64,000 nt of DNA from the NCBI RefSeq assembly GCF_000987765.1, contig NZ_LAHP01000001.1, positions 248,001 to 312,000 on the forward strand. The letters are read 5' to 3'. Of the stretch, positions 35,619-43,178 are shown one piece after another. Each line of letters starts with the position of its first letter. Positions within the stretch are counted from its first letter, which is position 1. The position numbers were made by a program, and so were the translations under genes. Under the pieces are notes generated by a model that saw only the letters and a list, made by a program, of their open reading frames with translations, was not told the DNA's origin and searched no databases. The DNA is from Arsukibacterium sp. MJ3 (GTDB lineage: Bacteria > Pseudomonadota > Gammaproteobacteria > Enterobacterales > Alteromonadaceae).

Positions 35619-35876
35619 TTATCGTTCAAAAACACATTTGACCACGGGGTAATCACTTTTCCGTACTCTGCACTCCGGATCACCACCGCCACGTATCATG
35701 CTCGCTCTAGGTTGCTTAATAAAAATCACAAATTCCTCTTCCTGATCTGTAAAAGTGACTAGTCTATGCTCAAGCCAACTCACTTTATTGATAGCAGCAA
35801 GGTGTTTACTCAATGCTCGCCATGCTTTCAGATACACCCCTGATACAACGGTTTGTACTCGGTGTTTTTCGAGCAT
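35619..35876 (-). CDS. Possible orphan immunity-like protein (85 aa)
   Basis: The layout resembles the 110-residue gene that overlaps rhs: a helix (GVYLKAWRALSKHLAAI), a strand with LEHRLV, then EEFVIFIKQPRASMIRGGG, and a closing SDYPVVKCVFER. The equivalent parts of the other protein are YDVVLLENEQIWIVFYQP, QRGSLGKKG and TTYNVIKAYYSR. The shared ending (K-x2-Y-x-V-x-K-x3-x-R) suggests one fold, possibly a small NTF2- or cystatin-like immunity fold. It lies 42 bases after the HExxH gene. Confidence in homology is moderate; it is by eye. Confidence 0.5.
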   Translation of the reverse strand: MLEKHRVQTVVSGVYLKAWRALSKHLAAINKVSWLEHRLVTFTDQEEEFVIFIKQPRASMIRGGGDPECRVRKSDYPVVKCVFER

Positions 35877-35918
35877 TCCATTATCAGTAAGATGTTCAAG
35901 CTCCGTTACAATAGTGCG

Positions 35919-36350
35919 CTATGAAATTACTTCATGCGCTCTGGCATCCATTTCATAGGGTGAGTTTAGGTAGCCGAATTGCATAATTTCACCAATATAG
36001 CGGGTTAAAAATGCTTCGGCAGAACCAGCCTGCTCGTACTGATGAACATGGCGTAGCTCATGCGACAGTAAACGAGTAGTTAAGTAACCCTGTTTAATAT
36101 AAATTCCGTAACCCAACGTTAAACCAATGGTATCTTCGGTTAAAAAACCATACTCTTCGCACAAAGCGGCTAGTTCAGGCTCATCCGGGCGTTTTATAAC
36201 GGGCACTTCATATATGTGTACCTGCTCAGGGGCAGCCACCTTAACCAGACAGGCAATCGCTTTTTCTTCAACGGTTAACGCTCTACCAAACTGATAGATA
36301 AACGTCTGGTTTTGTTCTGCCCAGTTAGCCGCTTTGGTGATTGAATGCAA
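35919..36350 (-). CDS. Putative zinc-peptidase-like protein with HExxH motif (143 aa)
   Basis: The C-terminal half contains LLSHELRHVHQYEQAG (HExxH zinc motif, residues about 102-106), followed by YLNSPYEMDARAHE, where a downstream Glu could be the third ligand, as in gluzincin-type peptidases. The N-terminal half is conserved in the truncated copy at 34338-34505. It starts with TTG and has no signal peptide. It could be a metallopeptidase effector or a domesticated minimal peptidase; small proteins of this kind do occur near rhs and toxin genes. Activity and target are unknown. Confidence 0.62.
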   Translation of the reverse strand: MHSITKAANWAEQNQTFIYQFGRALTVEEKAIACLVKVAAPEQVHIYEVPVIKRPDEPELAALCEEYGFLTEDTIGLTLGYGIYIKQGYLTTRLLSHELRHVHQYEQAGSAEAFLTRYIGEIMQFGYLNSPYEMDARAHEVIS

Positions 36351-36470
36351 AGTGTAAAACTCTAAATAGAAAGTAGCCTTTATAGTAACAAATCATAAAA
36401 TTTCACACCCTCAGATTGAATGGAAAACGATGCAAATAAGAGGAGGTTATTTACTAAACACAGTCATTGT

Positions 36471-36803
36471 CTATCGTGAGTAGTATGCTTTTATGACATT
36501 GTAAGTAGTTTTATCTACTTCAACAGTAAACCCTTTTTTACCCAAACTGCCTCTTTGACCAACCGGGTAATCAGTCGGTTGATAAAAGACTATCCAAATC
36601 TGTTCATTCTCTAATAAAACAACGTCGTAACCTGATATGTCAAAACCCTCCTTGTTAAAACTCTCATATGCTATTTGGAGCACTTCAGCCCGTGGCGATT
36701 TAATCACAAATACTTCTCTAGGGGCGTTCATGTCTGACACAGTTATGTTCTCCAAAATCATTGTCATTGTCATTGTCATTGTAAAAAATAATATAATCTT
36801 CAT
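36471..36803 (-). CDS. Probable immunity protein for the Rhs tip (110 aa)
   Basis: The ATG overlaps the rhs stop codon as ATGA, the classic arrangement for a toxin and its immunity gene. The product has a short hydrophobic start that includes a (Thr-Met) run, then a small domain: VLQIAYESFNKEGFDISGYD, LENEQIWIVFYQP, GKKGFTVEVDKTTYNVIKAY. This helix-plus-curved-sheet layout with a final strand resembles small NTF2/PepSY-like immunity folds. The N-terminal part may be a weak signal peptide or may not be translated if a later ATG (residues 13, 15, 25) is used. Confidence 0.62.
   Translation of the reverse strand: MKIILFFTMTMTMTMILENITVSDMNAPREVFVIKSPRAEVLQIAYESFNKEGFDISGYDVVLLENEQIWIVFYQPTDYPVGQRGSLGKKGFTVEVDKTTYNVIKAYYSR
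36759..36782 (-). repeat. Hexanucleotide repeat (ACAATG)4 in the immunity gene
   Basis: Four perfect tandem copies of ACAATG (minus strand) lie near the 5' end of the immunity gene and encode Thr-Met-Thr-Met-Thr-Met-Thr-Met. Because the unit is 6 bases, copy-number change would keep the frame and only alter the N-terminus. Confidence 0.85.
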
Positions 36804-39800
36804 TCGTTTAATATCGAAACTTTACCAGTTTCAGGGTCGAATATTTTAAATTCACCACTTGGTGTACCAAGGTAGCCTTTGTATCCTGGAATTCCTCTTG
36901 AATCAGCCCTAATTCCCATGAAATCCCCTGCCGAAAAATTATCGCTGTTAAAATCATCTTGAAAAGGATCACTTGTTCTTACAGCATTGCCCGATCTATC
37001 AACTAAAGAGTAATCACCATGCGTGTGATAATCACCCACTAAACTAGCGCCATCAGGAATAGGTGCATCGTAAGGGTTCACGCCCTGGTCTGAGCCCTTG
37101 ACTGGATCAGAGAAACCGTAACAGCCGTTCGAGCTTCTAAATACTAGCCCACCATACTCCAAGTTGTCTCTAATCGACATAGGGTTAGCCAGCTTCAAAG
37201 CAGCATAAGCCGCCTCATTTTGAGTACTAAATAATTTAGCCTGCCCCTCTTTACACACCAACCCCAGCGGATCTACCCAATTTACATGATTAGGGGCGTA
37301 CTGGTAGTGGTTAATGCCGCCTAGCAGGCCTATTGGGTCTTGGCTGATAAAGCGGCCGGTTTGTGGGTCGTAGTAACGAAAGTGGTTGTAGTGTAGCCCG
37401 CTTTCATTATCAAAATACTGGCCCTGAAAACGTAACGGGTTATCAATTTCGTTAACGGTTACCGTTGCTTTACCAAACACACTGTATTGCGCTTGCCAAA
37501 CAATATTGTTTTTATCGTCAGTTAAAGAAAGTGGCGTGCCCAGCTGGTCTAGCTGGTAGTAATACACTGCACCATTTTTAAGCAGTAGTAGTGGTTTAGT
37601 GCTGCCTGGCTCGTAAACATACCAAAGGTATTCACCGGCCTGGTATTCGCCTATTAACTTATCGCCATCCCAGTAATATTCAGTGCGCTCGCCGCCGCTA
37701 ATTTTAGCACTGCGCCGGCCAAAGGCGTCGTACTCATAGCTGCTAATGGCGCCATTGCAACTAATACTACTTAGCTGGTTAAAACCATTAAACTCACGCT
37801 GCTGGGTGCTTGAATGAGAACAGCCTGGCGCACTGGCAGTTAGCTGATTACCGCTGTCATCATACTGATACTGCTTCCCCTGATAACGCAACAAGCGGTC
37901 TTGTTTAACCTCAATACCCTCGCCAATCGGGTTACCAAAGCTGTCCCACTGGTGCGCCTCGTTTTGGCTTAGGTCGCTACTGTGTTGCTTGCTTACCAGC
38001 TGGTCTAGCGCATTGTACTGGTACTCAGTTTCGCCCAGCTGGTTATCCGTTACGTTTTGCAACTGATGCAATACGCTGTAAGCATAGTGCCGTTGCTGGA
38101 TTTGCTCGCCGCGTTGCCAGTGCTGCGCGGTTAAGCGGTTAAAGGTATCAAATTGTTGTTGTAGCAATAAGCCACTCTGATACTCACGTGCCGTTTCGCG
38201 CCCGGCGCTGTCAAAGGTGCGCCACAGCATCAGTTGCTGATTAACGGCTAACTGCGCCAGTTGGCCCTCTTCGTTATAACGATAATCCAGGGTGGTGCCG
38301 TCGGGCAGCACCGTAGCGCTGCATTTACCCTGCGCATTATAGTGATGGGCAATGCAGTTGTTATCTTGCCAAATCTCGGTTAACTGGCCGTTTAAATGAT
38401 AACTAAAACGCAGTTTGCGCTGGCCGTTACTGGCCCTAAGCACCCGGCCTATTTTATCGTAATAAAAATGGTTGCTGGCCAGGCTTTGGCCATGCAGCGC
38501 CGTTTGCTCGGTAATGCGGCCGCGTTTATCGCGTTTAATTTTTAATTGGCGTTTACTGCCATCCTGCACAGCAGCCACTTTGCCGTTAATATCGTACTGA
38601 AACTGCTGCTGGCGGCCATCAAAACCCTGTAAGCGAACGGGCCGCTCCTGCGCATCGTAGTCCAGCTGATAGCGGGCGCCGTCGCTGCGCATAATGGCGG
38701 TTAAATTGCGCTCATTATCATACTCGTAATGAAAGGCGCTACCATCTGGCTGTAAAACGCTTACCGGCTGGCTTAACCCTGCATACTGGCGCTCAATTAT
38801 GTCGCCATTAGCGTTAGTAGTGCTTTGCAACCGGCCACTGCTGTCGTAACTAAAATGTTGCTCCAGCCGCTGAGCTGATTTGTCTTGTGCGCTGTCAGCA
38901 GAACTCTCATCAGGGTACTGGCTTTGCTGTAATAGCTTACCCGCCAGATTGTATCGATATTCCGTTACCAAACCGCTAGCGTCGACTACGCCATTAAGCC
39001 GCCCCAGATTATCGTAACTGTATCGTGTAAGCGCATCATTGTGCTTTACCGCCAGTAGCTGGCTTTCATCGCTCCACATTAAACGCTGTATGCCGCCGCC
39101 TGGCAGGCTTACCCGCTCCAGCTGATTATTACTGTTATATTGGTAACGAGTAACCGTATTGTCCGGCGCGGTCTCACTTAACAGTAAGCCCGCAGCACTG
39201 TATTCGCGGCGCCACTGCCGCCCTTCAGCGTCAATAATAACGCTGCGTTGGCCCAGCTCATTATATTGTAAATGGCTTATGGCGCCGTCGGCCTGCTCCA
39301 GCGTAACCAGTTGGCCATTATCGTTATAATAAAAGCGGCTTTTACTGCCATCAGGCATCGTTTCAGTGGTTTTTTTGCCCTGCTTATTCCAGCTGTAGTG
39401 CCAGGTAGCCCCATCCGGCGCGACCTTCTTTAATAGCAGGTTACGCACGTCGTGAAAATACTGCCAACAATGGCCATTACTGTCGATACTGCAGGCACTA
39501 CGGTTGTTGTCATCAAAACTAAAGCGATAATCATAAATGCCGTTATCGCCCCAGTTACGCACACAACGGGCAGTTTGGTTAGCGCCCTGCCAGCTAAAAT
39601 AATGACAAAAGCCACTGGCCCGCTGGCGCACGGTAATTAAATGCTGGCTGTACTGATACTGCTCAGTCTCGCTACCGCTATTTACCGCGCAGATTAAGTC
39701 ATTAGCATCGTTGTACTGGTACTTTGCCAGCACTACCTCGGTAGCCTTAGCACCTTTGTCAGTTAAACTTACCGCTTCAATCCGGCTTAACAAGCCGGCA

Positions 39801-40813
39801 CTGTTATAATGCAGTTCAACGCCTTTTTTACGAGTGTAATCTATCCGGCTAAGCTGATTTTTCGGGTTATAGTACAGTTGTAAATAGCGGCCCAGGCTGT
39901 CCATTACCTGATGAAGCTGCCAGCGCGTTATTTTGTCTGTGGTAACATCACCCGCAGCCTTGGCAAATATCCAATGGGTATTATCCGGTTTTAGCAGTAT
40001 CAGGCTGCCATTGGCTTCAAAACGTAATGCCAGCTCTTCGGCCAACTGATAACTCGTCTGGCCAGCCTCAGGTTTAGCAAAATGCAAATGCCGGCCTTCT
40101 TCGTTAACCAGTACCAGCGACACCTTGCCGGCCTCGTCCGTAATACTATCAATATACAAATTGAAATTACTACGCCAACCATAACCCAAGCCAATATTCT
40201 GATGGCTTTGGCTGGAGCGATAAGTCCGAACCCACTGCATTAGCAACGGCCCGGCCAGCTCAAAATCGGTTAGCGCCAGAATTTCTTCACCAGTACTCAT
40301 TGATACCGGATCACCACAGGTTTCAACCTTGGTATTTTCTGGCGTTTGCTGGCCCGCGGCATTAGCACCACTTTGCGCTGACACCGCGCTTTTCGCATCG
40401 GTATAACTGGCACTATCAGCGGTTTTACCGCCCCGCTCTAAGGTTTTCACTGCGGCCGGTGGCGGCGTAACCGACTCTGGTGCGCTGAGTGCGGTTTTAC
40501 GTTCAGGTAAAGACAAAATAAGCAGTTTGTTGTTAAGCAGCGCCGTGGCTAAGGTGCGGCATAATTCAGCGTCACGCACTGCGCTCCAGGGCACCGCTAT
40601 ATTTTTAGTGGCTATCTCGCTGCAGAACCATTGATACACATGTCGAATACTGTCGCTTTGGCTAGCGTTGCGGTCAAACGACTGGCGAAGCCAGCTCGTA
40701 GCTGCAGCGCGGCTGGCAAACTGCAATGGTGTGCCATTTTGACCGGTACTTTCCGTACAAAACACATACATATTACCCGAGCGGGATTTAAGGATTAAAG
40801 AATGCGCCGCCAT
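36800..40813 (-). CDS. Rhs/YD-repeat protein with DUF4329-like (JAB-type) C-terminal tip, T6SS effector
   Basis: This is a 1337-residue polymorphic toxin. Residues 1-165 form an N-terminal region without PAAR (the PAAR protein is separate). A DUF6531-type start (GDPVSMSTGEEILALTDFEL) follows near 167, then a long YD-repeat shell (many GRxxx-x-YxYD-like units), and the RHS core end FISQDPIGLLGGINHYQYAP and WVDPLGLV at about 1186. The variable tip of 151 residues carries GDYHTHGDYS (His1263, His1265) and NFSAGDF (Ser1294, Asp1297), which resembles the HxH and SxxD ligands of JAB/MPN metalloproteases and the DUF4329 family. It lies at the end of hcp-vgrG-PAAR and overlaps its probable immunity gene. 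Confidence 0.88.
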   Translation of the reverse strand: MAAHSLILKSRSGNMYVFCTESTGQNGTPLQFASRAAATSWLRQSFDRNASQSDSIRHVYQWFCSEIATKNIAVPWSAVRDAELCRTLATALLNNKLLILSLPERKTALSAPESVTPPPAAVKTLERGGKTADSASYTDAKSAVSAQSGANAAGQQTPENTKVETCGDPVSMSTGEEILALTDFELAGPLLMQWVRTYRSSQSHQNIGLGYGWRSNFNLYIDSITDEAGKVSLVLVNEEGRHLHFAKPEAGQTSYQLAEELALRFEANGSLILLKPDNTHWIFAKAAGDVTTDKITRWQLHQVMDSLGRYLQLYYNPKNQLSRIDYTRKKGVELHYNSAGLLSRIEAVSLTDKGAKATEVVLAKYQYNDANDLICAVNSGSETEQYQYSQHLITVRQRASGFCHYFSWQGANQTARCVRNWGDNGIYDYRFSFDDNNRSACSIDSNGHCWQYFHDVRNLLLKKVAPDGATWHYSWNKQGKKTTETMPDGSKSRFYYNDNGQLVTLEQADGAISHLQYNELGQRSVIIDAEGRQWRREYSAAGLLLSETAPDNTVTRYQYNSNNQLERVSLPGGGIQRLMWSDESQLLAVKHNDALTRYSYDNLGRLNGVVDASGLVTEYRYNLAGKLLQQSQYPDESSADSAQDKSAQRLEQHFSYDSSGRLQSTTNANGDIIERQYAGLSQPVSVLQPDGSAFHYEYDNERNLTAIMRSDGARYQLDYDAQERPVRLQGFDGRQQQFQYDINGKVAAVQDGSKRQLKIKRDKRGRITEQTALHGQSLASNHFYYDKIGRVLRASNGQRKLRFSYHLNGQLTEIWQDNNCIAHHYNAQGKCSATVLPDGTTLDYRYNEEGQLAQLAVNQQLMLWRTFDSAGRETAREYQSGLLLQQQFDTFNRLTAQHWQRGEQIQQRHYAYSVLHQLQNVTDNQLGETEYQYNALDQLVSKQHSSDLSQNEAHQWDSFGNPIGEGIEVKQDRLLRYQGKQYQYDDSGNQLTASAPGCSHSSTQQREFNGFNQLSSISCNGAISSYEYDAFGRRSAKISGGERTEYYWDGDKLIGEYQAGEYLWYVYEPGSTKPLLLLKNGAVYYYQLDQLGTPLSLTDDKNNIVWQAQYSVFGKATVTVNEIDNPLRFQGQYFDNESGLHYNHFRYYDPQTGRFISQDPIGLLGGINHYQYAPNHVNWVDPLGLVCKEGQAKLFSTQNEAAYAALKLANPMSIRDNLEYGGLVFRSSNGCYGFSDPVKGSDQGVNPYDAPIPDGASLVGDYHTHGDYSLVDRSGNAVRTSDPFQDDFNSDNFSAGDFMGIRADSRGIPGYKGYLGTPSGEFKIFDPETGKVSILNE

Positions 40814-40827
40814 GCCAATAATCGTCC

Positions 40828-41823
40828 TTAACGTTCAGATATACTGCTGGCTTGCTGCCAGCTAAAAACCGCTACGGCGCGATATAATCGTGCCGAAATT
40901 TCACACTGTAATGTAAAGCCAGTGTGGCTTGACAAGGCAAACCCAAGATACAAATGCAAAAACCGATATAGCCCGCCGGCGGCCCCCAATTCCCCAGTAA
41001 CATAAGCAGATAATGCCAACTGGCTATCGGCAGTTATTACCGGCGCTAAGCGTGGGTATTGCAACTGCCAGCAAGCTGTTAATGCGCTGTCGCCATTATC
41101 AGCCATGTATATCCGGCTAAGCGGGCCATCAACGCTAGCCGCCGCTGCTGTAAACAACTGTGCCAATGCAGTCTCGTCAGTGTGGTTATTCACTGTGGCA
41201 TCACTTGCTAGATAATGACAATTAAGGCCAGTGTTGCTTCGCCGTAATGCCAGCGCCACAGCACCCTCGGACCATACAACCGGCTCGTTCAATTGGTGAT
41301 CAGTTACCGCCATAGTTAACGACAAGTTAGCCAGTATTGTTGTTGCCGGGCTATCGACGCCAATAACCCAGACAAGCGGCTCGCCGCCATGTAATAACTG
41401 TCTTGCCGCAACTAATGCCATTAATGCAGCACTTCTACCATAAGGAAAAAACTGGCATGCAGGATGGCTCAGCAGCCTTGGAAAAGTGCGTCGCAAAGCA
41501 TCAATAAAACCGGCTAGCACATGCTCGTTCGTCAGCAGCTCAGGTAACACTAACATTACAGCAGCATTTTCAGGTACCGTAGCTAGCTGAGCCAACACTT
41601 TTTGCAGCAACCAAAGCAAACGCAAAGCGAGATCTTGATTGATGATAAAGGTGATATCAGTCGTGTTATCAGTATCAGTCAAAATATTATACTGCAGCAC
41701 CCGGTTGTTGATCAGCGCTAACGTTGGCGCAACCGGCATTGCCTCAAGCTGTAATGCCCAGTCAGTCTGGCCGGTTTTACCCAACACCACCGCATAATCA
41801 CTAATGGTTAAGCAACTGGCCAT
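40828..41823 (-). CDS. Ketosynthase/thiolase-like protein of the T6SS effector operon (331 aa)
   Basis: The middle and C-terminus resemble beta-ketoacyl synthases: YGRSAALMALVAARQLLHGG, VIGVDSPATTIL, WSEGAVALALRR and VTGELGAAGGLYRFLHLY (like the ketosynthase GxxGAAGG loop). The usual catalytic Cys loop is not evident, so it may have lost condensing activity. Relatives of this type are found beside TIGR02270-like and PAAR/DUF4150 genes in other T6SS loci, where they probably help load or mature the Rhs cargo; that role is inferred. It overlaps the next upstream gene by 16 bases and precedes rhs by 14. Confidence 0.6.
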   Translation of the reverse strand: MASCLTISDYAVVLGKTGQTDWALQLEAMPVAPTLALINNRVLQYNILTDTDNTTDITFIINQDLALRLLWLLQKVLAQLATVPENAAVMLVLPELLTNEHVLAGFIDALRRTFPRLLSHPACQFFPYGRSAALMALVAARQLLHGGEPLVWVIGVDSPATTILANLSLTMAVTDHQLNEPVVWSEGAVALALRRSNTGLNCHYLASDATVNNHTDETALAQLFTAAAASVDGPLSRIYMADNGDSALTACWQLQYPRLAPVITADSQLALSAYVTGELGAAGGLYRFLHLYLGFALSSHTGFTLQCEISARLYRAVAVFSWQQASSISER

Positions 41824-42854
41824 ACGCCCCCTCGCCAGCTGGTCGGCTCTGCTAACGGTAAACCTGGCTGTTGTAATACTCGCAGGGCGGCAGAGGCGAA
41901 GCGCTGCCTGGGGTTACCGCTTCGCCAAAGCGCAGCTAAGTTATGCCGCGCTGGTGCCACACCGGCAATAAGCCTCTCTTCGCTTAGAAGAGTGGCAGCG
42001 ATAGTGGTTTGTTGGTCACGTTGCAGTGCAGCGGTAACCAATGCACCCAACATGGTAATGAGGGCGCTTTGGGTTGCTACCTGATACTCTGGTTGTTTAT
42101 TCAGCTCCAGCAGCAGCGGGCAAAATTTGCTCAGGCCACTAAAGCCCATCGCGTTAATTGCCAAGGTGGTATCAACCAGACTAAGCGCATTAATAATTCT
42201 TATTTTATCATCAGCATTAGCAGCTAACAGCAATAGCTGTAATTGCCTGGGCGTTAAACTGTCAGCAGTTAACAGTTGTTGCAGCAACTCAAATTTATCT
42301 GCAGGTTGTCCCAACAGATACAAATTGAAATGAAGCTCGGCCCTTACAGAGGTGCTCAGGCAAGTATCAGTCGAAAGTGCTCGTAAGCTAACCCGCTGCT
42401 CTGTTAAACCACAAAGGCCCGTTAACTGAATGGCACTGCGGATATCAAGTGCCAACATTTTTTGAAATACATCAGCCGCCATTGGCTTTGTTGCCAGCAA
42501 ACACAGCAACGGGCTGTGCTCTGGCCGGCAATACTGCTTTGTATAATGTGCCGCAGTGGTGTGCTTTAATGCCAGCCACAATTCGGCTAATAAACACTGC
42601 GCTGGCAGAGCCAAAGGTAACGCCAGTAAAGTAGTAAGTTCTCCGGCCGAATTATCAAGCAGTGCGCTCAGCCACAACGGAATATCATGTTCAACCGGCA
42701 CCAGATAACGCTGACACAACTGAACACTTTGCAATAAGTGTTGATCGTGCTGCTGTAACTGACTAAGGGTAATGTAATCACTGTTGCACAGGCTTAAACG
42801 TTGCTGCCACAATATATCGCAGCGCTCTGCCAAATCAGTGAATGTTTGCGTCAT
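41808..42854 (-). CDS. Helical-repeat T6SS-associated protein (TIGR02270-like, 348 aa)
   Basis: The protein is almost wholly helical and Leu/Ala-rich, with repeats resembling HEAT units (CLLAELWLALKH, QLLTADSLTPRQLQLLLLAA), ending in a W-rich tail (PTSWRGGVWPV). Its place between PAAR and the ketosynthase-like gene matches the TIGR02270 family seen in T6SS loci. Match is by layout and not by a strong motif. Likely role: adaptor or chaperone for the Rhs effector, inferred from position. Confidence 0.5.
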   Translation of the reverse strand: MTQTFTDLAERCDILWQQRLSLCNSDYITLSQLQQHDQHLLQSVQLCQRYLVPVEHDIPLWLSALLDNSAGELTTLLALPLALPAQCLLAELWLALKHTTAAHYTKQYCRPEHSPLLCLLATKPMAADVFQKMLALDIRSAIQLTGLCGLTEQRVSLRALSTDTCLSTSVRAELHFNLYLLGQPADKFELLQQLLTADSLTPRQLQLLLLAANADDKIRIINALSLVDTTLAINAMGFSGLSKFCPLLLELNKQPEYQVATQSALITMLGALVTAALQRDQQTTIAATLLSEERLIAGVAPARHNLAALWRSGNPRQRFASAALRVLQQPGLPLAEPTSWRGGVWPVA

Positions 42855-42857
42855 GGC

Positions 42858-43148
42858 TTAGCCACCTATTAGCACGGTCGGCACGCCCACTACCAGTTTA
42901 CCGCCGTGCGCGCTGTCATCGCCCAGCCGGGCAGCATTTTTGCCATTAATAAACACCGTAGCCGAGCCACTGCTTATGTTATCAGGCGGGCCAACACACA
43001 ATAATTTATCTCCTTTACGCGCTGCTGGCATACCGGCAATGCTTACATTAGGTGAGCCCTGTAATACAGGGCCACCGACATGCGGCACCTGACCCGTCAC
43101 TTTGGGGCAAAGATGCATACAACCAATTATTGCAGCGGGCTGGCTCAT
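42858..43148 (-). CDS. PAAR-domain spike-tip protein
   Basis: This 96-residue protein is almost entirely a PAAR domain: MSQPAAIIGCMHLCPKVTG, GGPVLQGSPNVSIAGMPAAR, KGDKLLC and the repeat end GGKLVVGVPTVLIGG. PAAR proteins form a sharp zinc-bound cone on the VgrG spike and carry effectors. His and Cys ligands for zinc are present. It starts 30 bases after vgrG, with the downstream gene 3 bases later. Confidence 0.93.
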   Translation of the reverse strand: MSQPAAIIGCMHLCPKVTGQVPHVGGPVLQGSPNVSIAGMPAARKGDKLLCVGPPDNISSGSATVFINGKNAARLGDDSAHGGKLVVGVPTVLIGG

Positions 43149-43178
43149 ATTTCACCTTCGTTTCGTTGACTCATCAGC

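Noticed and set aside
38000-39900. DNA-level tandem repeats in rhs
   Set aside because: The YD repeats are protein-level and diverged; they are explained by the Rhs shell and are not separate repeat elements.
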